Shown one piece after another: positions 6,746-15,294 of a stretch of 39,104 nucleotides of DNA. Numbering within the stretch: the first letter of the stretch is position 1; every line of letters starts with the position of its first letter. Source of the stretch: an uncultured Succinivibrio sp. (lineage in GTDB: Bacteria > Pseudomonadota > Gammaproteobacteria > Enterobacterales > Succinivibrionaceae); NCBI GenBank assembly GCA_934218695.1, contig CAKQDA010000018.1, positions 1 to 39,104 on the forward strand, read 5' to 3'. Position numbers and translations under genes: made by a program. The notes beneath the pieces were generated by a model. The model worked only from the letters and a program-made list of their open reading frames with translations, did not search any database and was not told the origin of the DNA.

Positions 6746-8467
6746 ATGCGTACAAGTCAATATTTACTATCCACCTTAAAAGAAGATCCTAAAGAGGCTG
6801 CTGTAGAGAGCCATCGTTTAATGCTAAGAGCTGGCATGATCCGTCAGATTGCATCAGGCGTTTATACATGGTTGCCAACAGGTATGAGAGTTTTATCCAA
6901 AGTAAACAGAATTGTCCGTGAGGAAATGGACAAAACCGGAGCTTTGGAGATTGCAATGCCTATGGTTCAGCCTGCTGAACTGTGGAAAGAATCTGGCCGT
7001 TATGTCAAGTACGGTCCTGAGTTATGCCGTTTTAAAGACAGAAAACAAAACGAGTTTGCATTAGGTCCAACCCACGAAGAGGTTGTAACTGACATTGCCC
7101 GTCGTGAGATCAAGTCAGCAAGACAATTGCCAATGTGCCTGTACCAGATCCAGAACAAGTTCCGTGATGAGATCCGTCCTCGTTTTGGTGTTATGCGCGG
7201 TCGTGAATTCCTGATGAAGGATGCCTATTCATTCCACATTGAAAAGTCATCTTTAGAGAAGACCTATCAGGATATGTATGATGCCTACTCAAGAGTGTTC
7301 ACCCGTATGGGTCTTGAATTCCGCCCTGTGGAAGCTGATACTGGTTCTATTGGCGGTAACCATTCACACGAGTTTCAGGCTTTAGCTGACGCAGGTGAGG
7401 ATACTATCGCCTGGTCTGACGGTTCATCATACGCAGCAAACATTGAAATGGCTGAAGCTCTGGCTCCATCTTATGACAGAGAAGCTCCAAAAGCTGCATA
7501 TTCTGAGGTTGCAACTCCAGGCTGCCATACTGTCGATGAGGCTGCAAAGGCTCTGGGGGTCAACGCTGACAAGGTATTAAAGAGCCTTATCGTTCACGGC
7601 AATAAGAAAGAAGATGGCAAGTATGAGCTGGTTATGCTGTGTCTTTGTGGCAATCAGGAACTCAATGAAGTCAAAGCAATCAAGATTGACGGCATTAACG
7701 ATCCTTTAGAGATGGCCTCAGAAGAAGAGATTAACGAGTTTACAGGAGCTCACACAGGTTCATTAGGTCCTGTAGGATTTAAAGGCAGAATTTTAGTTGA
7801 CAGAACTGCTGACAGGATGTCCAACTTTGCCTGTGGCGCCAATAAGACAGGCTACCACCTAATCAACGTAAACTGGGACAGAGATGTACCTGAGTACGAA
7901 GTATTTGACTTGCGTAATGTTGAAGACGGTGATCCAAGTCCTGACGGTCACGGCACCCTGCATTTACGTAAAGGTATCGAGGTAGGTCAGGTATTTATGC
8001 TTGGCACAAAATACTCTGAAGCTATGAAGGCTACCGTTAAGGATGAAAATGGTAAGGATATTCCTATGATCATGGGATGCTACGGTATCGGTGTTACCCG
8101 TGCCATTGCAGCTGTAATTGAGCAGCACCATGATGACAGAGGCATTATCTGGCCTGAAGAGATTGCTCCTTTTAAAGTGTCTATTATCGCAATCAAACCT
8201 TCAAAATCACAGGAAGTTAAAGATGCCGCAGAGAAGATCTACCGCGAGCTTACAGCTGCAGGCGTGGAAGTTCTGTATGATGACAGAGATGAGCGTCCTG
8301 GTGTAATGTTTGCAGACGCTGAGTTAATTGGTATTCCTCATATCATCACTGTAGGTGAAAAGAGCCTTAAGGAAGGAAATGTGGAATACAAATACAGAAG
8401 AACTGGCGATAAGGAGAACCTGAAGCTTGAGTCTGCTGTACAGACCATCATTTCAAAGCTCTCCTAG
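6746..8467 (+). CDS. proS: Prolyl-tRNA synthetase, bacterial type with editing domain
   Basis: This 573-residue class II aminoacyl-tRNA synthetase charges tRNA-Pro in the cytosol. The start [20 protein letters not shown] is the classic beginning of gammaproteobacterial ProS. An in-frame start at 6668 would add 26 unrelated residues, whereas ATG 6746 has AGGA nine bases or so upstream. Motif 2 is in the stretch [20 protein letters not shown]. Motif 3 is [20 protein letters not shown]. The insertion domain between motifs 2 and 3 (about 225-405, with [20 protein letters not shown]) hydrolyses mischarged Ala-tRNA-Pro. The C-terminal anticodon-binding domain follows [14 protein letters not shown]. 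Length matches E. coli (572). It is transcribed divergently from nqrM. Confidence 0.98.
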   Translation: MRTSQYLLSTLKEDPKEAAVESHRLMLRAGMIRQIASGVYTWLPTGMRVLSKVNRIVREEMDKTGALEIAMPMVQPAELWKESGRYVKYGPELCRFKDRKQNEFALGPTHEEVVTDIARREIKSARQLPMCLYQIQNKFRDEIRPRFGVMRGREFLMKDAYSFHIEKSSLEKTYQDMYDAYSRVFTRMGLEFRPVEADTGSIGGNHSHEFQALADAGEDTIAWSDGSSYAANIEMAEALAPSYDREAPKAAYSEVATPGCHTVDEAAKALGVNADKVLKSLIVHGNKKEDGKYELVMLCLCGNQELNEVKAIKIDGINDPLEMASEEEINEFTGAHTGSLGPVGFKGRILVDRTADRMSNFACGANKTGYHLINVNWDRDVPEYEVFDLRNVEDGDPSPDGHGTLHLRKGIEVGQVFMLGTKYSEAMKATVKDENGKDIPMIMGCYGIGVTRAIAAVIEQHHDDRGIIWPEEIAPFKVSIIAIKPSKSQEVKDAAEKIYRELTAAGVEVLYDDRDERPGVMFADAELIGIPHIITVGEKSLKEGNVEYKYRRTGDKENLKLESAVQTIISKLS

Positions 8468-8482
8468 CAGGTTTTAATTTTA

Positions 8483-8764
8483 ATGAACAACGTTAAAAGT
8501 GTTCAGGACGTCATAAAGGAATGCCATCTTGTAGCAGATGCTGCTAAAGATGGCTGTCCTGCTGACACCTATGAGAAGATGACATCACTGCTAGATGATG
8601 TCGTCTCTCTTACTCCTCTTATGAACAGTGAATTTCCTGTTGTCTTCAGTTCAGTTGTCAAAGAACTTCTAAATGCTCAAAAGATATGCGATCTTGTAAA
8701 GATTTCAGACTATGTTGAGTTTGAACTTGTCTATATTCTTGAGAACTACCAGAACAGGCATTAG
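8483..8764 (+). CDS. Small hypothetical protein downstream of proS
   Basis: This is a 93-residue, mainly helical, acidic protein that I do not recognise. It starts 15 bases after the proS stop, in the same direction, with only a weak AGG upstream. It has no signal peptide, membrane segment or obvious motif. Cysteines at 14, 25 and 69 do not form a known cluster. Its codon use looks like that of proS. It may be translated as the second gene of the proS transcript. The lack of any domain makes a lineage-restricted orphan or a non-coding ORF possible. Confidence 0.5.
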   Translation: MNNVKSVQDVIKECHLVADAAKDGCPADTYEKMTSLLDDVVSLTPLMNSEFPVVFSSVVKELLNAQKICDLVKISDYVEFELVYILENYQNRH

Positions 8765-8851
8765 CAAAGTCCATTTCTCTTTTCAGGATATCAGAACAAA
8801 TCATTATTTTCAGATGATATCAGCTCGCGCAATTCATCAGGAAAACGTTAG

Positions 8852-8887
8852 TTTTATCAGATCTTGAAATATCAATATCTGATAAAA
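8852..8887. repeat. 11-bp perfect inverted repeat upstream of the AAA/nuclease gene
   Basis: TTTTATCAGAT (8852-8862) and ATCTGATAAAA (8877-8887) are perfect complements with a 14-base spacer containing TTGAAA. The repeat ends 38 bases before the ATG of the AAA/PD-(D/E)XK gene. No T-tract follows, so it is more likely an operator or leader hairpin than a terminator. A second, shorter repeat, GATATCA (8787-8793) / TGATATC (8815-8821), lies just upstream. Confidence 0.55.
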
Positions 8888-8925
8888 TGAAAGTACAATC
8901 AGTATTGATAAACTGGAATTACAAC

Positions 8926-10725
8926 ATGACAGATATAAAAAACTATAAGCTTCTGCCAACTGGTGTTGATTCTTTTACTGAAGTTATCAGTAAAAACAAA
9001 TACTATGTTGACAAAACACTATATCTTAAATCTGTCTTTGAAGATGACGGCAGTTCTGTACTTCTGTTTACCCGTCCACGCAGATTTGGAAAGACTCTGC
9101 TTATGGATATGTTTGCTGACTTTCTGCGTTTAAATGCTGAAAATCCTGAAGACACCTCCTTTCAGCAAAAACTCTTCAAAGATACAGCCATTATGGGAAA
9201 CAGAGAATTTACTGACAGATATATGGGACAGTTTCCTGTAATTTTTATCTCCTTAAAAGATATCTATGGAGCAACTTTTGAAATTGCCAAAGGAGCGCTG
9301 ATTACTCTTGTAAACAAACTTGCAAGAACCTACAGTTTTCTTCAGACAAGTTCACTACTCAATGAATACGATAAAGTAGATTTAAAAAATCTCTGCAGTG
9401 ATGCTTTTTTAAAAGCCCCTATAAACCAGAATAAACTTACTTCAGCTATAAATTTAATCAGTGACTGTCTGTTCAGACACTTTAGAAAACCAGTAATACT
9501 CCTGATTGACGAGTATGATGTTCCTTTAGCAAAGGCTGCAACCAGAAATTACCACAAAAATATGGTTGATCTTATCAGTGCCTTTTTAGGTGTACTCAAA
9601 AGTACTCCTAAAAACACTAATGAGGGATCTGCTTCTATAGCAAAAGTGGTAATAACAGGCTGTTTAAAAGTAGCAAAGAACTCTATTTTTACCGGTGTCA
9701 ACAACGTGGTGGTAAATACAGTTCTTGACACCCAGTCTCAGTTTACCTCCATCATAGGTTTTAATAAGAATGAGACTGAAAAACTCCTTGAGGACTATAA
9801 CCTTGCAGACTATAAGGATATAGTCAGAGAGAACTATGACGGATACAGATTCGATGATGCAGAAATGTTCTGTCCCTGGGATGTGATTAACTTTGTGTCC
9901 AACAATTACAAACACAAACTTAATCATCAGGAACATAAAATTAAACCTGACAACTACTGGATCAACACCAGCTCCTCTGAAATTCTAAAGGATTATGTTG
10001 GGTATTTAAGCAGCTCTGTTACTCAGAGACTGCAGGATCTTGTTGACAGAAAAACCATTGAAGTCTGCGTCAATGATTCTATGAATTATGACGACCTGAA
10101 ACTTCATGATCCTGATGATTTCTTCTCTTTACTGCTGCACACAGGTTATCTGACAGCTGTAGGTAACACATCTGAGAATAACTACACGGTTAAAATTCCT
10201 AATAAGGAAATTCTTGACTGCTTTAAGGCCAATATCAAAAAAGCCTTTGATGACAGTTTAACCTTAGGCTCTGATAAAAAAGCAGAAACTCTGGCAACAG
10301 ACTTTTTAGAGGGAAATACTGCTGACATTGTAAAAACTCTCAATTCACTGCTGTCATCATATGTTTCAATAAGAGATTTGGCCACAAAGTCAAAACCCGA
10401 GAACTTCTACCACGGATTTATGTCAGGTATCTTTACTGTTTCTGACAGATGGATAAAAGAATATAAATCAAATTACGAAGCAGGAAACGGGTATGCTGAC
10501 ATTAGCTTTAGAAGTTCTGATATGTCTCGTGTCGCTGTTCTTGAACTGAAAAGTTCATCGAGTGAAAAAGATATTAAGAACGTTGCTGAAAAAGCACTTT
10601 TACAGATTGAAGAAAAACAGTACACCAGAGAGTTTTTAGAACTGCCTACAGTCGAGTCGGTAATGATCTATGGTATAGCCTTTTTTAATAAACAGTGCTT
10701 TATTGTTTCAAAGAAAGTGCTGTAG
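8926..10725 (+). CDS. AAA-ATPase-like protein with C-terminal PD-(D/E)XK nuclease domain
   Basis: This 599-residue protein belongs to the family found in many copies in gut anaerobes (AAA-ATPase-like plus DUF1703/PD-(D/E)XK). The start LLPTGVDSFTEVISKNKYYVDKT is the family's hallmark. The P-loop is RPRRFGKT at 50-57, and the Walker B-like strand is VILLIDEYDVP (D195, E196). The C-terminal nuclease core has D525 (GYADISF) and E540-L-K542 (VLELKSSS), followed by a helix rich in Q and E as in the family. An upstream ATG at 8887 lies inside the inverted repeat; the ATG at 8926 has GGA at good spacing and gives the usual N-terminus. The cellular role is not established; mobile-element or defence roles have been suggested for relatives. 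It is a singleton with no obvious partner, and the DNA is A/T-rich compared with proS. Confidence 0.85.
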   Translation: MTDIKNYKLLPTGVDSFTEVISKNKYYVDKTLYLKSVFEDDGSSVLLFTRPRRFGKTLLMDMFADFLRLNAENPEDTSFQQKLFKDTAIMGNREFTDRYMGQFPVIFISLKDIYGATFEIAKGALITLVNKLARTYSFLQTSSLLNEYDKVDLKNLCSDAFLKAPINQNKLTSAINLISDCLFRHFRKPVILLIDEYDVPLAKAATRNYHKNMVDLISAFLGVLKSTPKNTNEGSASIAKVVITGCLKVAKNSIFTGVNNVVVNTVLDTQSQFTSIIGFNKNETEKLLEDYNLADYKDIVRENYDGYRFDDAEMFCPWDVINFVSNNYKHKLNHQEHKIKPDNYWINTSSSEILKDYVGYLSSSVTQRLQDLVDRKTIEVCVNDSMNYDDLKLHDPDDFFSLLLHTGYLTAVGNTSENNYTVKIPNKEILDCFKANIKKAFDDSLTLGSDKKAETLATDFLEGNTADIVKTLNSLLSSYVSIRDLATKSKPENFYHGFMSGIFTVSDRWIKEYKSNYEAGNGYADISFRSSDMSRVAVLELKSSSSEKDIKNVAEKALLQIEEKQYTREFLELPTVESVMIYGIAFFNKQCFIVSKKVL

Positions 10726-10954
10726 CAAAAGTCATGACTTAAAAGAAATTACAGAAAGAAAATTTTGAAAGAAGACGACAGGTCACTAGAGAAATGGCTT
10801 AATCTTTTCTGATATTGATAACAAAGATCTACCTTTAATATGTTCTGATTTTTGTTCAACTAAACTCAATATCTACCGATAACAACATGAGTTGAGATGT
10901 TTTCAGGATCTGACGGCTATCAATATTAAAAGCATCAGCGTTGAAGTTAACACT

Positions 10955-12283
10955 ATGAATACCAATAAAAAAAACAATCACATCAACAGCGAAACAGTTG
11001 GAACATACTGTTATGAAATTGCAAAAAAGCTATTCCCTATCTTTAGAAGTATCACTGGTAAAGGATTTAGACATTCTTTAGAAATTCTAAAAGAAGAATT
11101 ACCTGAAATTAACGTATTTGAAGTACCTTCAGGTACTCAGGTTTTTGACTGGACAGTACCAAGAGAGTGGGACTGTACAGAAGCCTATATCGAAGATGAA
11201 AACCACAAAAGGATCATTGATTTTAAAGAGAACAATCTTCATGTACTGGGATACTCCGCCCCTTTTGATAAGGTTCTGCCCTTCTCAGAACTCAAACAGT
11301 ATATCTACACGCAGGAAGATCTGAAAGATGCCATTCCTTATGTAACATCCTACTATAGCGAAAGATCCGGTTTTTGCATGTCACAGAATCTTTTTGATGA
11401 ACTGTCAAAAGATGAAGACAGAAAATACCATGCTGTAATAAAAAGTTCGTTTAACGAAAAAGGATCTCTGACCTATGGAGAGTGCATTATCAGAGGAAAA
11501 TCAGATAAAGAGATTTTAATCTCAACTTACCTCTGTCATCCTTCTATGGCAAATAATGAGTGTTCTGGGCCTGCTTTATCAGTAGCTTTAGCAAAATTTA
11601 TTAAAGAAAAGCCTCGCTACTATACCTACAGATTTATCTATATTCCTGAAACCATAGGTTCTATCACCTATCTTTCAAGGAATCTTGAGGTTCTAAAGAA
11701 AAATACTGTTGCTGGTTTTGTCATTTCATGTGTTGGAGACAACCGTGATTATTCTTTTGTAAAGACACGCTATGGTAATACCTTAACCGACAGAGTACTT
11801 GAAAACACCTTAAAATATCTGGTTCCTTCTCATAAAGCATATTCTTTCTTTTACAGAGGATCAGATGAAAGACAGTTTAATGCTCCAGGTGTGGATTTAC
11901 CTGTCTGTTCTGTATCAAGAACAAAATATGGATCATATCCAGAGTATCACACATCAAAAGACGATTTAACTTTAATAAGCCCTGAAGGTTTTACTGGTGC
12001 ATATGAAGTTATGACAAAATGTCTTGACGTATTGGAAAATAACTTTAATTACAAGCTTACGGTATTATGCGAACCTCAATTAGGTAAAAGAGGGTTGTAT
12101 CCAACCGTAAGTCAGAAAGGTTCACACCGCTCAATTAAAGCAATGAGAGATTTTATTGCTTATGCAGACGGTATGAATGACTTACTGGATATTAGTGAGT
12201 TTATCGGCGTTCCTGCATACAATTTAATTGAAATAAAGGAAAAGCTTTTGCAAAATAAGCTATTAGATGTCGTTAACAAATAA
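10955..12283 (+). CDS. DUF4910 aminopeptidase-like protein with C-terminal winged helix
   Basis: This 442-residue protein has the DUF4910/DUF2172 (M28-like zinc peptidase fold) architecture. Candidate metal ligands and catalytic residues are H195 and E202 in YLCHPSMANNECSGP, E232 in PETIGS, D304 in RGSDERQFNAPG and H332 in YPEYHTSKDDL. The last 50 residues or so (GMNDLLDISEFIGVPAYNLI onward) match the winged-helix tail of this family. Relatives are often found in surface-sugar and flagellin-modification loci, and their substrate is not well defined. A TTG start at 10892 would add 21 residues; I prefer ATG 10955, which begins the conserved part. It heads a cassette with an acyl carrier protein 12 bases downstream. 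The 229 bases upstream hold no clear promoter. It might trim or release an amide-linked group. Confidence 0.85.
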   Translation: MNTNKKNNHINSETVGTYCYEIAKKLFPIFRSITGKGFRHSLEILKEELPEINVFEVPSGTQVFDWTVPREWDCTEAYIEDENHKRIIDFKENNLHVLGYSAPFDKVLPFSELKQYIYTQEDLKDAIPYVTSYYSERSGFCMSQNLFDELSKDEDRKYHAVIKSSFNEKGSLTYGECIIRGKSDKEILISTYLCHPSMANNECSGPALSVALAKFIKEKPRYYTYRFIYIPETIGSITYLSRNLEVLKKNTVAGFVISCVGDNRDYSFVKTRYGNTLTDRVLENTLKYLVPSHKAYSFFYRGSDERQFNAPGVDLPVCSVSRTKYGSYPEYHTSKDDLTLISPEGFTGAYEVMTKCLDVLENNFNYKLTVLCEPQLGKRGLYPTVSQKGSHRSIKAMRDFIAYADGMNDLLDISEFIGVPAYNLIEIKEKLLQNKLLDVVNK

Positions 12284-12295
12284 AGGAGATGCAAA

Positions 12296-12505
12296 ATGAA
12301 TTTTTATGATGAACTGGCAAACATTTTTGATGAAGATAAAGTTACTGACGATACACACTTTAAGCAGTTAGACAAATGGGATTCAATTACTCTGATGACA
12401 TTACAGCAATCGTTACAGAGTAATTTTGGAGTAAAGCTGAGCTTAAAGGATATCATGACGTCTGAGACGATTGCTGATCTGAAATCAAAGTGCAACAAGA
12501 ACTAG
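12296..12505 (+). CDS. Stand-alone acyl carrier protein
   Basis: This is a 69-residue, four-helix carrier protein. The phosphopantetheine attachment site is S30 in DKWDSITLMTL, with the expected D-S followed by a hydrophobic helix. It is shorter than the fatty-acid AcpP (about 78) and lacks the DSL of AcpP, so it is a specialised carrier like those paired with single adenylation enzymes (DltC type). The AGGAGA RBS is strong and only 12 bases separate it from the DUF4910 gene. The adenylation gene comes 195 bases later. That A/T-rich gap shows no convincing terminator; it has a weak TTGATT/TATGAT promoter candidate with a short 15-base spacer. An opposite-strand frame over the same DNA is a shadow. 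Confidence 0.9.
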   Translation: MNFYDELANIFDEDKVTDDTHFKQLDKWDSITLMTLQQSLQSNFGVKLSLKDIMTSETIADLKSKCNKN

Positions 12506-12700
12506 TTAAGTGAGTTTGCATCATAACTTTGTTTGAATCATGATAAATAATTCAATTGAAATTTTCCTTTTGAATATGATTACAAAAAGACATTATAGGA
12601 GATGTTGATTTTTTACTCTCATGTAACACATTGATTTTACTCATCACAATATATGATGTTTTCTTTATTTTAATTAACAAAAAAGTCATACAACAGAAAG

Positions 12701-14332
12701 ATGAATGATCTTGTAAATTTACAAACAAATTTAAAAGAAGCTCTTCTTACAGCTTTTAATAAATACAAAGATAAAACTGCTATCAGAACTGACAAGGAAG
12801 ATATTTCCTACAGCACTCTCTATAAAAGAAGCTGCATAATTGCCAATTATATTTCTAAAAAAAAGTACCAGAAGGTCGCTATTCTAGGTTACAGATCAGT
12901 AAATGTTTATGCAGTAATACTTGCATCAATTTTTACAAATCAGACTTACGTTCCCCTTAATCCGAGATTTCCAGTTAACAGAACTATAGAAATGATTTTG
13001 GATTCTGACGTAGATGCAGTTATAGTATGTAGGGAATGTGCGACTTATCTCAATAAATTGCTAAAAGCATCAAAGATAGACAAAGATATAATTGTTGAGT
13101 CATCAGACGATTTTTCTGTACAGTTATCAGAAGATCAATCTGAAAATATAACAAGTCTCAATTTCAACAAAACGGAGACTACAGAAAAAATATTGTTAAC
13201 GCCATGTGCATTTGATGAGAATAAACCTATTTATGTCATTTACACATCAGGAACTACCGGTAAAGCAAAAGGCGTTATAGTTTCATACTTTCATTTTCTA
13301 AGTTACCTAGAGAAGATCCTTAACTATTACAACTACAACGAAAATGATGTCTTTTCACAAATGTCTGAAATCACATTTGATTTAAGTCTGCAGGATCTAT
13401 GTTCTTCAGTATTATCGGGTGGAACATTAGTCCCAATTCCAAAAGAATATCTTTTCTGCCCTGCACCTGTTATTGAAAAATACAAAATAACCGTTTTCCA
13501 TGCTGTTCCATACGTTATCAGTATGCTAAAAAAAATGGAAATGCTCGATCCAGAATCAATGAACTCAGTCAGGATCAGTATTTTTGTAGGAGAACCTCTA
13601 TGGTATGAACAGGTAAGAGATTGGGTAAATTGCTGCAAAGGATCTGTTGTCTACAATACATACGGACCTACTGAGACTACTGTTATCATAATGCACTATA
13701 AAGTTTACGATCCAAAGACAATGACCATAGATAACCTCCAGGATCTTGAAGGAGTAGTACCTTTAGGAACTACTTTCCCAAGAGCAAAAGCAGCCATCTT
13801 TGATGACAACAATGTTGAAGCGAAAGAAAATGAAATCGGACAGATTTACCTGTCAGGAGATCAGGTAGGTTTAGGCTATTTAAACAGTAAGGAAAAGACA
13901 AGTCAGGCATTTATCCATCTTAATGGAACCTTATGGTATAAGACTGGTGATAATGGCTATATCAATCAAAAAGGAAATTTCATTTTTAAAGGAAGACGTG
14001 ATGATCAGGTCAAAATCAACGGCTTTAGAGTAGATCTTTTAGAAATAGATGAAAGACTAAGGATGGCCTCTAAAAGAAGGGCTATGTCTATTCCTGTCAG
14101 AAATGAATTAAACCAGATAACCAATTTGGTTGCTGCTGTTGAAGGTTCCCGAGATGATAAAATCTGTGAGAATATTGTTTCAGAACTGAAACAATATCTG
14201 CCTTTTTATATGCAGGTCCAGGACATTGTGTTTATAAGTGATTTCCCTGTTAACTACAATGGAAAACTTGATAGAAAAGCTCTTACTCTGCAGGTTTTTG
14301 AGGCTCTTACTATAAAAAGGACTAAAGAATGA
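12701..14332 (+). CDS. Stand-alone adenylation enzyme (AMP-binding, NRPS A-domain type)
   Basis: This is a 543-residue ANL-superfamily enzyme that activates a carboxylic acid as the adenylate and would load it on the neighbouring carrier protein. Core motifs are in order: A3 YTSGTTGKAKG (181-191), A4 region FDLSLQDL (226-233), A5 YGPTE (321-325), A7 YKTGD (413-417), A8 GRRDDQVKINGFRVDLLEI (431-449) and A10 NYNGKLDRKAL with catalytic K522. It has no fused condensation, carrier or thioesterase domain, so it is a single-function A-domain like DltA. The A4 aspartate-bearing FD suggests an alpha-amino acid substrate, but I cannot read the specificity code reliably. Its stop overlaps the start of the AAC(3)-like gene by four bases, so the two are translationally coupled. 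Confidence 0.93.
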   Translation: MNDLVNLQTNLKEALLTAFNKYKDKTAIRTDKEDISYSTLYKRSCIIANYISKKKYQKVAILGYRSVNVYAVILASIFTNQTYVPLNPRFPVNRTIEMILDSDVDAVIVCRECATYLNKLLKASKIDKDIIVESSDDFSVQLSEDQSENITSLNFNKTETTEKILLTPCAFDENKPIYVIYTSGTTGKAKGVIVSYFHFLSYLEKILNYYNYNENDVFSQMSEITFDLSLQDLCSSVLSGGTLVPIPKEYLFCPAPVIEKYKITVFHAVPYVISMLKKMEMLDPESMNSVRISIFVGEPLWYEQVRDWVNCCKGSVVYNTYGPTETTVIIMHYKVYDPKTMTIDNLQDLEGVVPLGTTFPRAKAAIFDDNNVEAKENEIGQIYLSGDQVGLGYLNSKEKTSQAFIHLNGTLWYKTGDNGYINQKGNFIFKGRRDDQVKINGFRVDLLEIDERLRMASKRRAMSIPVRNELNQITNLVAAVEGSRDDKICENIVSELKQYLPFYMQVQDIVFISDFPVNYNGKLDRKALTLQVFEALTIKRTKE

Positions 14333-15183
14333 AACTAGACAGAAATTACATAAAAGAACAGTTAGTAAAAATAGGGCTACGTAAAGGTGACACTGTTCTA
14401 GTTCACAGCCAGTTGTTAAAAGTAGGACTTCCTGAAGAGGACGTTTTTGATTTGGGTAAATACTATCTGGATATCATTTTAGATATTATAGGGGAGAAAG
14501 GGGAACTGGTTTTACCTGCATTTACATACAGTTACTGTAATAAAAAAGAATTTTCTCCTTTAGAAGATATGTCTTCTGTAAGTGAGCTTGCCAACAGCTG
14601 TATCAGAAATCACATAGGATACAGAACACAGGATCCTCTTTTTTCGTATGTACTAGTCAATCCAAGATCTGAAGAGCAGAGCTTTTCAAATGTTTGCTTT
14701 GATTTTGATAATGGTATGGCAGGATACCTAACTAGCAGGAAAGCTAAATATCTGATGATTGGGGAAGAAGTATATCTCACGCTTATACATGCCTGTGAAC
14801 AGCAGCTTCAAACTTACAACAGATTTATGAAAAAATTCTCAGGGATAATCAGACTGAATGGTATCAAAAACCAGTCTGACGTTTATTATTACTGCAGAAG
14901 GTATTGTGATAATACAGAAATTGTTCTTGAAAAGCTAACAGGAATTGTATTTGAACCTTTAGTTGCTGAAGGGCAGATAAAACATGAAAAATTTGGTAAC
15001 TCACATCTTTTCTACTGCTCTGATTTGAATATTATGCTGAATGCATATAAAGAATCTATAAAAAGAGATCTGTTTGAATTATTAAAGGGACCAGCCCTGT
15101 CAAAAAATGAACTTATAAAATTAGATCCTGAAAAAGAAGAGATTGATATAAAAAGAGTAAAACACAAAATTATCAAATTGTAG
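14329..15183 (+). CDS. AAC(3)-family acyltransferase
   Basis: This 284-residue protein has the aminoglycoside 3-N-acetyltransferase (antibiotic_NAT) fold. The N-terminus reads LVKIGLRKGDTVLVHSQLLK with H26-S27. It then has GELVLPAFTYSYCNKKEFSP and the QDPLFSYVLVNP segment in the place of the family's HPxHSxA region. ILIHACEQ-like residues (YLTLIHACEQQLQ) take the place of the TxxHxxE region. It overlaps the adenylation gene by ATGA. Several diagnostic residues are changed relative to drug-modifying AAC(3) enzymes. With the operon context, this makes an amino-sugar or peptide acyltransferase more likely than an antibiotic resistance enzyme. The acyl donor could be the neighbouring acyl-S-carrier instead of acetyl-CoA (inference). 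The C-terminus is Lys-rich. Confidence 0.85.
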   Translation: MKLDRNYIKEQLVKIGLRKGDTVLVHSQLLKVGLPEEDVFDLGKYYLDIILDIIGEKGELVLPAFTYSYCNKKEFSPLEDMSSVSELANSCIRNHIGYRTQDPLFSYVLVNPRSEEQSFSNVCFDFDNGMAGYLTSRKAKYLMIGEEVYLTLIHACEQQLQTYNRFMKKFSGIIRLNGIKNQSDVYYYCRRYCDNTEIVLEKLTGIVFEPLVAEGQIKHEKFGNSHLFYCSDLNIMLNAYKESIKRDLFELLKGPALSKNELIKLDPEKEEIDIKRVKHKIIKL

Positions 15184-15239
15184 TAGGTAGAATAAAAAGA
15201 AATTTGTTTGATATGCATCAGAAGAGTCTTTAATTAAAA

Positions 15240-15289
15240 TTTAAAGGTTCTGCCTAGAAAAGGCAGGGTGGGATGGCAGAACCTTTAAA
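15240..15289. terminator. Bidirectional hairpin between the AAC(3)-like gene and flgI
   Basis: Perfect 15-bp arms (15240-15254 and 15275-15289, containing AAAGGTTCTGCC and GGCAGAACCTTT) flank a 20-base centre. That centre contains a second GGCAG able to pair with the same CTGCC in a smaller hairpin. It lies between convergent genes. Neither side has a long T-run (CCTTTT rightward, TTTTAATT leftward), so it probably acts in both directions with moderate strength. Confidence 0.65.
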
Positions 15290-15294
15290 ACCTT

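Noticed and set aside
12296..12505. Housekeeping fatty-acid AcpP
   Set aside because: It is shorter, has WDSI instead of the AcpP DSL motif, and lies away from fab genes.
12506..12700. 22-codon ORF (starting near 12540) between the ACP and the adenylation gene
   Set aside because: It is very short, has no RBS and no recognisable sequence, in A/T-rich DNA where such frames arise by chance.
10955..14332. Complete NRPS or siderophore cluster
   Set aside because: Only single A and carrier domains are present; no condensation, thioesterase, transport or receptor genes are visible.
14329..15183. Aminoglycoside resistance gene
   Set aside because: The fold is that of AAC(3), but the key HPxHS region is altered and the gene is coupled to an adenylation enzyme and an ACP, not to a resistance element or integron.
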